From Patescibacteria group bacterium UBA7396 (GTDB taxonomy: Bacteria; Patescibacteriota; Gracilibacteria; BD1-5; UBA6164), in the NCBI GenBank assembly GCA_002470645.1, contig DKNE01000022.1:1-14001 (forward strand): DNA of 14,001 nucleotides, written 5' to 3'. The translations under genes were made by a program, and so were the position numbers. This document shows positions 1 through 7,920 of the stretch, piece by piece; position 1 is the first letter of the stretch; each line of letters starts with the position of its first letter. Below the pieces are notes generated by a model that had not been told where the DNA came from, did not search any database, and worked only from the letters and a program-made list of their open reading frames with translations.

Positions 1-68
1 CGCTCGACTTGCATGTGTTAGGCGCACCGCTAGCGTTCATCCTGAGCTAGGATCAAACTCTTTTAAAC
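1..68 (-). rRNA. rrs: 16S ribosomal RNA, 5' end (partial)
   Basis: The reverse complement contains the universal 16S opening GAGTTTGATCCTAGCTCAG followed by GAACGCTAGCGG and AACACATGCAAGTCGAGCG, which is E. coli 16S positions of roughly 9 to 67. The gene runs off the left edge, so only about 68 bases are visible. The mature 5' end is set by analogy with E. coli, eight bases before GAGTTTG, and could shift by a few bases. Four tandem promoters and a boxA-like leader lie upstream. The fragment is too short to place the organism by itself. Confidence 0.95.
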
Positions 69-133
69 GTAATTTTGATTTTTTTGTTTATCCGAGTTTT
101 TAGTTCAAGATTTCTCTTCTAAAATTTCACTTA

Positions 134-146
134 TTTTAAAGAACTG
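134..146 (-). promoter_or_regulatory. boxA-like rRNA antitermination site in 16S leader
   Basis: On the minus strand the leader between the last promoter and the 16S start contains CAGTTCTTTAAAA, close to the boxA consensus (TGCTCTTTAACA type) bound by NusB-S10 in rRNA antitermination. Its place, roughly 30 to 40 bases downstream of the expected start of the nearest promoter, suits this role. The motif is short and the region very AT-rich, so chance is possible. Confidence 0.4.
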
Positions 147-179
147 TTTTATTATCTTCTCTTTTTTTAGAGCCCCGAT

Positions 180-207
180 ATCTTATAAATTTTTATTATT
201 TTGTCAA
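180..207 (-). promoter_or_regulatory. rRNA promoter 1 (nearest to 16S)
   Basis: Minus strand: -35 TTGACA (202-207), 16-bp spacer, -10 TAAGAT (180-185), then a GC-rich discriminator (ATCGGGGC). An A/T run AAAAAAGTT directly before the -35 resembles an UP element. Transcription would start near 173 and give a leader of about 105 bases before 16S. Confidence 0.7.
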
Positions 208-273
208 AACTTTTTTAAAATATTTTTAATTAAGTTTTAATAAAATATTTACTAGATTTTTGTAAGCCGGGAT

Positions 274-301
274 AGTATATTAATTAAATTGTTTTTGTCA
301 A
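274..301 (-). promoter_or_regulatory. rRNA promoter 2
   Basis: Minus strand: -35 TTGACA (296-301), 16-bp spacer, -10 TATACT (274-279), followed by the GC-rich discriminator ATCCCGGC. The same A-tract/GTT sequence precedes the -35. This is the best consensus match of the four. Confidence 0.75.
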
Positions 302-386
302 AACTTTTTTTATATTTTCTTTTAATATATGTTAGTAATTGACTTTTATTTATTTTAATTTACTTTCTCTTTTTTAAAGCCTGTGT

Positions 387-414
387 ATCTTATAAAAATA
401 TATCTTTTTGTCAA
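387..414 (-). promoter_or_regulatory. rRNA promoter 3
   Basis: Minus strand: -35 TTGACA (409-414), 16-bp spacer, -10 TAAGAT (387-392), discriminator ACACAGGC. It belongs to a 113-bp unit repeated with promoter 4. Confidence 0.7.
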
Positions 415-499
415 AACTTTTTTTATATTTTCTTTTAATATATACTAGTAATTGACTTTTATTTATTTTAATGTATCTATACGAGATTAAGGCTTGTGT

Positions 500-527
500 A
501 TCTTATAAAAATAAAATAAAAAGTCAA
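500..527 (-). promoter_or_regulatory. rRNA promoter 4 (most distal)
   Basis: Minus strand: -35 TTGACT (522-527), 16-bp spacer, -10 TAAGAT (500-505), discriminator ACACAAGC. It lies only about 30 bases past the CAU tRNA, so tRNA read-through and this promoter could both feed the rRNA transcript. Confidence 0.65.
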
Positions 528-555
528 AACTTTTTTATATTTTCTTTTCATAAGA

Positions 556-631
556 TGGTGGGCCTGGTTGGAATTGAACCAACGGCCAATCGGTTATGAG
601 CCGACTGCTCTAACCCCTGAGCTACAGGCCC
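556..631 (-). tRNA. tRNA with CAU anticodon, probably tRNA-Ile2 (lysidine type)
   Basis: A full cloverleaf is visible on the minus strand: acceptor GGGCCTG/CAGGCCC, D-arm GCTC/GAGC, anticodon loop CTCATAA, T-loop TTCAATT, and an encoded CCA (556-558). The window has two other CAU tRNAs, one with initiator features and one resembling elongator tRNA-Met. This one has the CTCATAA loop and the TTGGCC variable region typical of tRNA-Ile(CAU), whose C34 is converted to lysidine by TilS. Assignment to Ile rather than Met is inference. Confidence 0.85.
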
Positions 632-650
632 TTTATTTTTTGAAAGTAAA

Positions 651-741
651 TGGCGGAAGGGATGGGATTCGAACCCACGGTACCTATAATAGGTACACTC
701 CCTTAGCAGGGGAGCCCTTTCAGCCACTCAGGCACCCTTCC
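651..741 (-). tRNA. tRNA-Ser(GCU)
   Basis: Minus strand, acceptor GGAAGGG pairing CCCTTCC, anticodon loop CTGCTAA (anticodon GCU), a long class-II variable arm with stem GTACCTA/TAGGTAC, T-loop TTCGAAT, discriminator G and encoded CCA. It reads AGC and AGU. It is the third gene of the Asn-Ser-Ser-CAU cluster. Confidence 0.95.
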
Positions 742-751
742 AAAAAATTAT

Positions 752-781
752 AAGTTAGAGATTTATCACCTCTAACTTTTT
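752..781. terminator. Hairpin between the two tRNA-Ser genes
   Basis: Perfect 9-bp stem AAGTTAGAG/CTCTAACTT (752-760 with 770-778) around a 9-base loop. It is followed by a T-run on the plus strand and by ATAATTTTTT on the minus strand. It may be a partial terminator or a processing signal inside the tRNA transcript; a full stop here would cut off the two downstream tRNAs. Confidence 0.4.
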
Positions 782-796
782 TACTTCTTTTTTTAA

Positions 797-884
797 TGGC
801 GGAGAGATAGGGATTCGAACCCTAGATGACTTTCGCCATGCCGGTTTTCAAGACCGGTGCAATCGACCACTCTGCCATCTCTCC
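797..884 (-). tRNA. tRNA-Ser(UGA)
   Basis: Minus strand, acceptor GGAGAGA/TCTCTCC, anticodon loop CTTGAAA (anticodon UGA, reads UCN), long class-II variable arm, T-loop TTCGAAT, discriminator G and encoded CCA. The anticodon UGA reads UCA serine codons; it is unrelated to the UGA codon reassignment, which needs a tRNA-Gly(UCA) not present in this window. Confidence 0.95.
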
Positions 885-967
885 ATTTATTAATAAAACA
901 TTTTAATGTACAATATTTTTCTTTTTATTTTACGTTGTTTTTTACATTCTGAGTCTGAATATAAAAA

Positions 968-1042
968 TGGCTCCCCCAGTTGGATTCGAACCAACGACCA
1001 AATGGTTAACAGCCATCTACTCTACCGCTGAGCTATGGAGGA
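968..1042 (-). tRNA. tRNA-Asn(GUU)
   Basis: Minus strand, acceptor TCCTCCA/TGGGGGA (one T-G pair), anticodon loop CTGTTAA (GUU), T-loop TTCGAAT, discriminator G and encoded CCA. It is the first gene after the strong promoter at 1114-1141. Confidence 0.95.
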
Positions 1043-1113
1043 ATATTTGTCTTTACTTACATATAAAGGAGTAACATCTTGCATCTATGACATTTCCTAA
1101 TGAAGCGAGAAGA

Positions 1114-1141
1114 ATTGTATTTTTTTTTCATAAAATGTCAA
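1114..1141 (-). promoter_or_regulatory. Promoter of the tRNA-Asn/Ser/Ser/CAU cluster
   Basis: Minus strand: consensus -35 TTGACA (1136-1141), 16-bp spacer rich in A, -10 TACAAT (1114-1119). An AAAAAAACT tract before the -35 matches the rRNA promoters. The start would be near 1107, about 65 bases before tRNA-Asn. Confidence 0.75.
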
Positions 1142-1245
1142 AGTTTTTTTAATATTTTTTTATCATTTAAATAAAATAGCTTAAAATAAGGGGAATAGTG
1201 AGTCTTCTCTTTTCTAATTAAAGATAAGTATGTATATTTTATTTG

Positions 1246-1280
1246 AACAAAAAAAGAGTTATTGTAACTCTTTTTTTGTT
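1246..1280 (-). terminator. Rho-independent terminator after gyrB
   Basis: Perfect 15-bp inverted repeat AACAAAAAAAGAGTT / AACTCTTTTTTTGTT with a 5-base loop, starting at the gyrB stop codon and ending in a T-run on the minus strand. The symmetry means it could stop transcription in either direction. It separates the gyrB transcript from the tRNA promoter. Confidence 0.8.
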
Positions 1281-3183
1281 AAACATCTAAATTTTTTACT
1301 TGTTTTGCTCTCGTTTGAATAAATCTTCTTCTTGGTGCTACCTCATCTCACATGAGTATTTTAAATATTTCATCTGCTTTTTTAGCATCCTCTATAGTTA
1401 CCTTATACATTTTTCTCACACTTGGGTCCATAGTAGTTTCCCAAAGTTGTTCTGGATTCATTTCTCAAAGCCCTTTATATCTTTGAATATTTTCTCAAGT
1501 AATTGCGTATTCATTAATAATTCTTTCTTTTTCTTCATCTGAATAAACATACCAAGATTGTTTTCATTTTGAAAGTTTATAGAGTGGTGGTTGTGCGATA
1601 TAGAGATATCCTCCATCAACTACTCACCTTAAGTATCTAAAGAAAAATGTAAGAAGTAATGTTCTAATATGAGCCCCATCTACGTCCGCATCGGTCATGA
1701 TGACAATTCTATGATATCTTAACTTACTCACATCAAAGGTTTCTCCAACAGAAGTCCCAAGTGCTATAATAAGGTTTTTGATTTCTTGATTTCAAAATAT
1801 TCTATCGATACGAGCTTGTTCAGTGTTTAAGATTTTCCCTCTGAGTGGAAGTATTGCTTGAGTTTCTCTATTTCTTCATTGTTTTGCAGAACCTCCAGCC
1901 GAATCTCCCTCGACTATGTAGAGTTCTGAATTTTCTGGTTTTCTTGATGAACAGTCAGCTAATTTCCCAGGAAGAGTCATTCCTTCGAGTGCTCATTTTC
2001 TGATGATAGTATCTCTCGCAGCTCTTGCAGCAAGTCTTGCTTTTGCAGCTAAAAATACTTTTTCGATAATTGCCTTAGCTGCGGATGGATTTTCTTCTAA
2101 AAATTCTCCAAATTTTTCAGAAAATACTGAGTCAACCGCTCCTCTTGCTTCAGGAGTTCCAAGTTTTGATTTGGTTTGTCATTCAAATTGTGGATCTACT
2201 ACTTTTATAGAAATAACAGCAGTAATTCATTCTACCACATCTTCATTGGTGAGATTTTGATCTTTTTCTTTTAAAATACCTTTATCTCTAGCATATTTAT
2301 TGATAGTTCTTGTGAGAGCCGTTCTAAATCATACCATATGAGAACCTCATTCTGGTGTATGAATATTATTAACGAATGAAATGATATTATTTGAATATTC
2401 TTTATTATATTGCATTGATACCTCTACGAAAATATCATTTTTTTCTTTTTCTACATAAAAAATCTCTCCAATTGGCTCTTCATTTTTATTGAGAAAATTT
2501 ACATATGATTTTATTCCTCATTCAAAATAAAATTTATATCTTTGCCCACTTCTTTCATCGTTGATCTTAAGAGTAATTCATTTGGTAAGATACGCTTGTT
2601 GTCTGAGTCTATTAACAATAGTAGTATAATCAAAAGTTGTTGATATTTTAAATATTTCACTATCCGGCCAAAATCTAATAATAGTTCCTGTTCTATTTGA
2701 TTTTCCTATTACTTCTATATCCCCTTGTGTAATTCATTTTTCAAAAGCAAGGAAGAATTTTTTTCATTCTCTTTCTACTATTGCTTCCATACGAGTTGAG
2801 AGTGCATTTACTACAGATGATCAAACTCAGTGGAGTCATCCTGATACTTTATAACCGCCTCAACCAAACTTTCCTCAAGCGTGCAGAACCGTTAAAATAG
2901 TTTCTAGTGAAGATTTTCCTGTTTTTGGATGCGTAGCAGTTGGTATTCATCTTCCATTATCTTCTACCATACAACTCCCATCATTTCCAAGTGTCACAAT
3001 AATAGTATCACAATGTCCTGCCATTGCCTCATCTATCGAGTTATCAACAATTTCCCAAACGAGGTGGTGTAATCCTCTTTCGTCAGTTGATCAAATATAC
3101 ATTCACGGTCTTTTTCTTACTGGCTCTAACCCTTCTAAAACCTGTATACTTTCAGCTCAATAGTTTTGACTTTCTGCTCCCAT
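1279..3183 (-). CDS. gyrB: DNA gyrase subunit B
   Basis: With UGA read as Gly, this is a full 634-residue GyrB, the ATPase and DNA-binding subunit of the type II topoisomerase that supercoils DNA. The N-terminal GHKL ATPase domain shows VLEGLEPVRKRPGMYIGST, EDNGRGIPT and the glycine-rich lid KFGGGGYKVSGGLHGVG. The Toprim domain shows YIVEGDSAGGSAKQ and the metal-binding MTDADVDG. The tail has QRYKGLGEMNPEQLW and LMGDEVAPRRRFIQ, which favours GyrB over ParE. Many motif glycines are UGA. The start chosen (ATG at 3183) gives a typical N-terminus. An in-frame ATG at 3231, right after a -10 box and an in-frame TAA, would add 16 residues and could be a leaderless start. No Shine-Dalgarno is seen at either. 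It is the last gene of the obg-prfA-HIT-gyrB cluster. Confidence 0.97.
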
Positions 3184-3238
3184 ATTTTTTAACTCATTAT
3201 ATTTTATTGTAAGTATCCTGTCTAGACACATTTATTTT

Positions 3239-3266
3239 AATATATATTTTTTTGTTTTTAAATCAA
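3239..3266 (-). promoter_or_regulatory. gyrB promoter
   Basis: Minus strand: -35 TTGATT (3261-3266), 16-bp spacer, -10 TATATT (3239-3244), in the 85-bp gap after the HIT gene. Transcription would begin near 3231-3232, which coincides with the upstream in-frame ATG of gyrB. Confidence 0.55.
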
Positions 3267-3268
3267 GT

Positions 3269-3730
3269 TTAATTGATTTTTAAGTCCTGTTTAATAGGAA
3301 AACCTTGCAATTCTAACATTTTTCTTAAAAACTTCCCTTCTAAATCTCAAACCAAAAAATGCATATGAAGATGTTCTACACTACGAGTTCAAGCATTCAC
3401 CGTTTCTCTGGTAAAAGAAAAATAATCTTGCGTTTGAAAAAAATCCAACACTTTTTCATGAACTTCTTTTAATTCCAAAAAATGTTCTTGCGTCAAATCT
3501 TTATGGAGCAAAATATGATCATAAGGAACTGCCATAATATGGCGATGATCTCAAGAATAAGAGGAAAGATTGTAAATTAAAAACCATTTTTTTCATTTCC
3601 ATATAATTCTTTCTTCTTGATTTTTATGTGCACAAAAAGGGCAATTATCCTTAGTATACATTCATTTTCATTTTATTTTATGATATTCTTCTCTTGAAAT
3701 TGGTTTGAACATATAATCTTTATTATTCAT
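3269..3730 (-). CDS. HIT family protein (histidine-triad nucleotide-binding)
   Basis: A 153-residue protein with the histidine triad H120-L-H122-M-H124 inside VEHLHMHFLV, preceded by NAGTRS, the usual lead-in of the HIT domain. HIT enzymes hydrolyse or transfer nucleotidyl groups through a covalent nucleotidyl-histidine intermediate. An N-terminal CPFC (30-33) may bind zinc with nearby histidines, as in the Fhit/GalT-like branch. The substrate cannot be told; an AMP-releasing hydrolase or an Ap4A-type phosphorylase is possible. Its ATG overlaps the end of prfA by eight bases, so the two are probably co-transcribed and translationally coupled. Six of its eight glycines are UGA by my reading. 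Confidence 0.9.
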
Positions 3731-4802
3731 TAATTTTAGATGCTGCTTCTAGTTTTGCCTGTTCATCAGCTAAAGCTAAAGCATCAACTATATGTCATAG
3801 CTTTCACATCATAATTTGTGGAATACCTGAAAAATTTTGACCAATTCTATGATCAGTAACTCTATCTTGAGGGAAATTATAGGTTCTGATTTTCTCGCTT
3901 CTATCTCAACTTCATACTTGAGAAAGTCTTTGTTCTCATCTTTCTTGAGCTCTTTTTTCTTCTTCCATAGCATATATTTTACTTCTCAAAATTTGAAAAG
4001 CTTTTTCTTTATTTTTATGTTGACTTCTTCATTCTTGACAAAAAACTGAAATTCATGTTGGAATATGAGTCATATGTATTGCTGAATCTGTTTTATTTAC
4101 ATGTTGTCATCAAGCTCATGATGCACGAGTTGCTTTTATATCTAAATCTTCTTCCTTAATATCAATATCAAGTTCATCTACCTCTGGCATAATAGCTACT
4201 GTAATAGTTGATGTATGTACTCTTCCTTTACTTTCTGTTTCTGGAATTCTTTGCACTCTATGAACCCCTGATTCATATTTAAATTTTGCATAGGCTCATT
4301 CTCATCTTACCTCAAACATAACTTCTTTTATTCATCCAGTTTCATTGAGACTTTGTTCTGAAATTTCCGTTTTAAATCACTCATTTTCTGCAAATAACAT
4401 ATAAGCTTTTGTAAGTTCTGATGCAAACAAAGAAGCTTCATCCCCTCAAGCAGCAGCTCTTACTTCGACTATAATATTTTTATCATCATCCTTATCTTTT
4501 GGTAAAAGTGAGTATTTAATCTTTTCCTCTAAATCAAGTATTAAATTTTCTGATTCATCTTTTTGCATTTTAGCAAGATCTCTCATTTCTTCATCTTTTT
4601 CATTGTAAAGAATTTCAACTGCTTCATCTAAAGATTGATGGGCTTGCTTATAATCTTTATAAAGCTCCACTGTATTTTCCAATTGTTTTTTTCTTGATGA
4701 AAGATCTCTTACTTTTTTTTGATCTTTAAATACATCAGGATTTGAAAGTTCCTGTTGCAAATTATCGTAATCTTTTACTAAATTATCTAAATTGAATTTC
4801 AT
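3723..4802 (-). CDS. prfA: Peptide chain release factor 1
   Basis: A 359-residue class I release factor, full length for RF1. It recognises UAA and UAG and triggers peptidyl-tRNA hydrolysis. The N-terminal helical domain is followed by the PxT stop-recognition motif as PET (187-189, in VQRIPETESKGR); RF2 would have SPF there. The catalytic GGQ motif (231-233, in ASGAGGQHVNK) has both its glycines encoded by UGA, so this mRNA could not be translated fully under the standard code. RF1 is the release factor expected to remain where UGA is sense and RF2 is dispensable. The start has no Shine-Dalgarno. A promoter of its own (4838-4865) lies in the gap after obg, and the stop codon overlaps the HIT gene. 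Confidence 0.97.
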
Positions 4803-4837
4803 ATGATTATCTAAAGCTAAGTTTTAAAATTGTAGTA

Positions 4838-4865
4838 AATATAATGAAGTCTGATAAAATATCAA
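4838..4865 (-). promoter_or_regulatory. prfA promoter
   Basis: Minus strand: -35 TTGATA (4860-4865), 16-bp spacer, -10 TATATT (4838-4843), in the 78-bp gap between obg and prfA. The transcript would start about 30 bases before the prfA ATG and include the HIT gene. Confidence 0.55.
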
Positions 4866-4880
4866 AATTTTGAAAAAAAA

Positions 4881-6245
4881 TTACAAATTATATTTTAATT
4901 TTTCAAGAGGTATTTCTCTTCCAGCAACTTGTATTTTTGGAGAAAATCAAGTATTTTCATTTCACTCAAAAAAGAAACTATTATCCATATTTTGATTTTC
5001 TAAAATACTTTGAAGTTTAGCTTCAACTTTCTTAATCACTCAAAGTTTATCTAAAACATCATACACTCTCATAACCGCTTCATCATTTGAAAATTCAGTC
5101 ATCCTTACGATTTGTTCGAGTCTTTTTCCGGTTGCTTTGAATATATAATCTCATAAATATTCTAATTCCACATGTTTTGGATCTTCGTTAAATTGGATAT
5201 CAATAATCTTGAGATCTTGTTCATTGATAAATTTGATTTGTTCATGGTCAACCACAGAAGTAGAAAAATTATCTATCAAATAATCTTTCAGTGCCTCTAT
5301 CCCTTCTCCAGTAGCAGCCGATATAATAAAAACTTTTTTCTTATTAAATTTTTTCTTGAATTCCTCAACAATAAATTCCTTCATTTCTTTATCGAGTAAG
5401 TCTCATTTTGAAAACACAATGATTTCTTCTTTTTTTGCTAAATCTTGAGAAAAAGCCCCGAGTTCAAAACGAATATTTTCATAGTCTTGTAAAACTTGGT
5501 CAAGTCTATATAAATCTAAAAGATGAAGGATTACTTTAGTTCTTTCAATATGTTTCAAAAATTCTATTCCGAGTCATTTTCACTCATGAGCACCTGGAAT
5601 CAGTCCGGGAACATCTTCTAGTACGAGACTTTTTCCCTTATGATCTAAAACTCATAAATTTGGAGTCAATGTAGTAAATGGATAATCTCCAATTTTTGGT
5701 TTTACATTGGTAACATTTCAAATTAACGTAGATTTTCCAGCTGAAGGAATCCCAATAATTCAAATATCAGCTACGAGTTTTAATTCTAAAACAACTTCTT
5801 TTTCTTCTCATATATCCCCAATTTCAGCAAAACTTGGAGCCTGTCTTGTAGAAGTAGTAAAATGCGCATTTCAAAAACCTCATCTTCATCATTGGCAGAT
5901 AAGAAATTTGGTATTATTCTCAGAGAGATCAATAATAATTTCCCCAGTATTGGCGTTTTTTACAATAGTTCCAACTGGAACAAAAATAATTAAATCGTCT
6001 CATCCTGCTCATTGCATCAGATTGGTTCCTCATTTTTCACCATCATCGGCTTTTAAAAACTTTTTATGTCTAAAATCTGAAAGGGTATTGATATTTGATG
6101 TCGTTTGAAGATAAACATTTCATCCATTTCATCCATTTCATCCCCGTGGTCCTCATTTAGGAATATATTTTTCTCTTCTCCAAGTAACCACCCCATTCCC
6201 TCATTTTCAAGCAATAAGAGTTACTTTCACCTCATCTATAAACAT
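4881..6245 (-). CDS. obg: Ribosome-associated GTPase Obg/CgtA
   Basis: A 454-residue Obg GTPase, which acts in 50S ribosome assembly and growth control. The N-terminal Obg fold (about 1-157) begins MFIDEVKVTLIAGKGGNG and has the glycine-rich stretch GGPRGGNGGNGGN. The G domain has G1 GIPSAGKST (Lys171), G3 DVPGLI, and G5 SAATGEG. G4 reads SKGD in place of the usual NKxD. The C-terminal OCT domain is recognisable from GKRLEQIVRMTEF and DEAVMRVYDVLDKLGV; only some bacteria carry it. About half of the glycines are UGA. The start follows the family N-terminus; no Shine-Dalgarno precedes it. It is the first gene of the minus-strand cluster and is divergent from tRNA-Glu. Confidence 0.96.
6116..6142. 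repeat. Three tandem 9-bp repeats inside obg
   Basis: CATTTCATC occurs three times head to tail without mismatch. On the coding strand it encodes Gly-Gly-Asn three times, alternating GGA and UGA for the glycines. It matches the glycine-rich loops of the Obg fold, so it is probably functional, but the perfect DNA repeat could slip in multiples of three codons. Confidence 0.8.
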
Positions 6246-6351
6246 TTGATAATAATTATTAATAAATACTGAATAATTAATGAATAACATAGGATAAAAA
6301 ATCTCTATTTTTTAATCAATTATTTTTTGAAGTATATTGATAAAAAAAAAT

Positions 6352-6378
6352 TTGACAAGAAAAAAAAATATATATAAT
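6352..6378 (+). promoter_or_regulatory. Promoter of the tRNA-Glu/fMet/Met cluster
   Basis: Plus strand: consensus -35 TTGACA (6352-6357) and consensus -10 TATAAT (6373-6378) with a 15-bp A-rich spacer, one base shorter than the other promoters in the window. The start would be near 6385, about 25 bases before tRNA-Glu. Confidence 0.75.
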
Positions 6379-6409
6379 AGTCAAGCTTTCAAGAAAGAAG
6401 TAAATATTT

Positions 6410-6484
6410 GCGGCTATCGTCTAGTGGTTAGGACATCGGGTTTTCATCCCGGTAACCGGAGTTCGATTCTCCGTAGCCGTGCCA
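6410..6484 (+). tRNA. tRNA-Glu(UUC)
   Basis: Acceptor GCGGCTA/TAGCCGT (closing G-T pair), D-arm region TCGTCTAGTGGTTAGGACA typical of tRNA-Glu, anticodon loop TTTTCAT (UUC), T-loop TTCGATT, discriminator G and encoded CCA. It is the first of three plus-strand tRNAs. Confidence 0.93.
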
Positions 6485-6558
6485 TTAAAAATAAAATAAA
6501 AAAACTTTTAGGACTGAAAAAAGTAAAATGAGAGTAAGTTCTCGAAGTTTTTTTCTAT

Positions 6559-6633
6559 CGCGGAGTAGAGAAGTGGCATCTCGCAAGGCTCATAACCTTG
6601 AGGTCGTACGTTCGATTCGTACCTCCGCAACCA
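6559..6633 (+). tRNA. Initiator tRNA-fMet(CAU)
   Basis: Acceptor CGCGGAG/CTCCGCA has the C1-A72 mismatch that marks bacterial initiator tRNA. The anticodon loop is CTCATAA, T-loop TTCGATT, discriminator A, CCA encoded. The anticodon stem is CAAGG/CCTTG, so only two of the usual three G-C pairs next to the loop are kept (A29-U41 replaces G29-C41). Confidence 0.93.
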
Positions 6634-6651
6634 AAATAATAAAAAAGTGAG

Positions 6652-6689
6652 AGTATAAAGCTTGAAGTAATTTTCACTTTATACTTTTT
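6652..6689 (+). terminator. Hairpin between tRNA-fMet and tRNA-Met
   Basis: Perfect 9-bp stem AGTATAAAG/CTTTATACT (6652-6660 with 6677-6685) with a 16-base loop, followed by TTTTA. It may be a weak terminator or a processing structure; tRNA-Met lies just downstream without an obvious promoter of its own. Confidence 0.4.
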
Positions 6690-6696
6690 AATTTAA

Positions 6697-6773
6697 GTCA
6701 GTGTAGCTCAGTTGGTTAGAGCGCGGGATTCATATCCCCGAGGTCGGTGGTTCAATTCCACTCACTGACACCA
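6697..6773 (+). tRNA. Elongator tRNA-Met(CAU)
   Basis: Acceptor GTCAGTG/CACTGAC, D-arm GCTCAGTTGGTTAGAGC, anticodon loop TTCATAT (CAU), T-loop TTCAATT, discriminator A and encoded CCA. The loop and the GAGGTCGGTGG variable/T region resemble elongator tRNA-Met of other bacteria (B. subtilis type). The anticodon stem CGGGA/CCCCG has an A31-C39 mismatch next to the loop. Confidence 0.9.
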
Positions 6774-6787
6774 TAAAATAATAAAAC

Positions 6788-6818
6788 AAAAAAATATAGT
6801 TTTCACTATATTTTTTTT
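6788..6818. terminator. Bidirectional terminator between tRNA-Met and the kinase/CYTH gene
   Basis: Inverted repeat AAAAAAATATAGT / ACTATATTTTTTT with loop TTTC, giving a T-run on both strands. It lies between a plus-strand tRNA and a convergent minus-strand gene whose stop codon is at 6820-6822, so it can end both transcripts. Confidence 0.7.
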
Positions 6819-6819
6819 A

Positions 6820-7920
6820 TTATCTTGAAGCCAGTATTCTATTTTTAAAATTTGGATTTTGTGTTACATCTTCAATTACTTCTAAAAAATCAGGTATATT
6901 TATAATACTTCAGTTTTTAGTTAACTCTATTTCAAGTAATGCTTCATTTTGTCAAAATAATGAAATATTATTAAAAACATCAAGTTCAAAGTATTGTCAT
7001 TTGTATAAAAAACAATATCTCACTTTTTTAATTGATGCAACTCATTTTTGTTTTAATTCAAAATATTCTTTACCTCAAATAATACGCTCTGTTTCTATAC
7101 GGTCATCACCAAATGGAATTTTTCTTGTATGGAAATATGTTGGATAAGCATTATCAACTGATCTTGCACGAACTCTTTCTTCATTCATATTTCATATTTC
7201 TGATAAATAAGTTTGTTCAATATTTACCTTACGAGAAATACTATAAAGGTTGTCCCGATTACGAACCCTAACATGATATTTATTTTCTTTTTCTATCGGT
7301 TCAGGAATACCAAGAATATGTGAAATTTCTTGTTCTACTTTTAATAGTTTACCTCGAAAATCTGATGAATTATCTATTACTGACAACTTAAGACTTCAAA
7401 CATAAGCTTGTTGTAACCTTTTATCTAATATTCTTGCTTGCTCTGGAGTTTCACTACGAGCAATATTATTTTCTGTAGTATAAAATTGTTCTGCTCCATC
7501 AGCAGCTGTAGTCATATGTATAACTCAATCATATCTTTCTGATAATATTGATGATTCATGTAATCCATGATTTAAAAAAATTCTATCTAATTCTCTACCA
7601 TCATCTACATAAGCTTTTGAATCAAGAATTCATCTATCAAGGATTATTAAAACTTTTCCCCCATATTCTTTTGCAATATTTTCGACTAATCTTTCATTTT
7701 GTATTTGTGTAGCAATTAAACTTTCCTGAAATGAAAGAACACTCAGTGCTTTTTGTGAAATGCTTGCTCATATATCACGAAATATTAAAGTTGCTGCTTC
7801 TGGAACAATAAGTACTGAAATTCATCTATCTTCGAAAGTAGATTTTATATGTGCTAATGCTGATGTTTTTCATGAACATGGTCATCAAGTAAGTACAATT
7901 TTCTTTATTAATTCTGCCAT
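6820..7920 (-). CDS. P-loop nucleotide kinase-like (AAA_28) / CYTH-domain fusion protein
   Basis: A 366-residue two-domain protein. The N-terminal P-loop domain has Walker A TGGPCSGKTS (11-20, both glycines of GG encoded by UGA), a strand VLIILDRGILD, and RYDGVIHMTTAADGA, all typical of the AAA_28 family, which resembles NadR-type kinases. A second block, QQAYVGSLKLSVIDNSSDF, supports this. The C-terminal half begins with EKENK (210-214), the ExExK signature of CYTH/triphosphate tunnel enzymes, and has alternating Arg/Lys and Glu strands (VRVRNR, KKVRYCF, LLEIELT). The same order of domains occurs in the TTD14-like family. By family it should bind nucleotides and a triphosphate or phospholipid-like ligand; the reaction is unknown. 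It ends at a shared terminator and stands alone on this strand. Confidence 0.85.

Larger units (their letters stand above)
296..548. repeat. 113-bp tandem promoter repeat (two copies plus a partial third)
   Basis: Positions 296-408 and 409-521 are two direct copies with a 113-bp period. About 65 bases from GTCAAAACTTTTTTT onward are nearly identical, and the block around TGTATCTTATAAAAATA matches again. A third copy begins at 522 and breaks off at about 548, just before the tRNA. Each unit carries one minus-strand rRNA promoter, so the array looks like duplication of a promoter cassette. Apart from these promoters and the 16S leader, the 487-bp stretch 69-555 shows no gene. Confidence 0.75.

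Noticed and set aside
204..548. Spaced direct repeats suggesting a CRISPR array.
   Set aside because: The units are 113 bp long, AT-rich, and each carries a promoter; there are no short palindromic repeats with unique spacers of constant length.
568..753. A 61-residue plus-strand open frame.
   Set aside because: It lies across two minus-strand tRNA genes and has no independent support.
1300..6108. Several plus-strand open frames of 60-130 residues.
   Set aside because: They are antisense to gyrB, prfA and obg, have low-complexity Phe/Ser-rich translations and no initiation signals.
6337..6531. A 64-residue plus-strand frame.
   Set aside because: It runs through the tRNA-Glu promoter and gene, so it is a shadow of the RNA gene.
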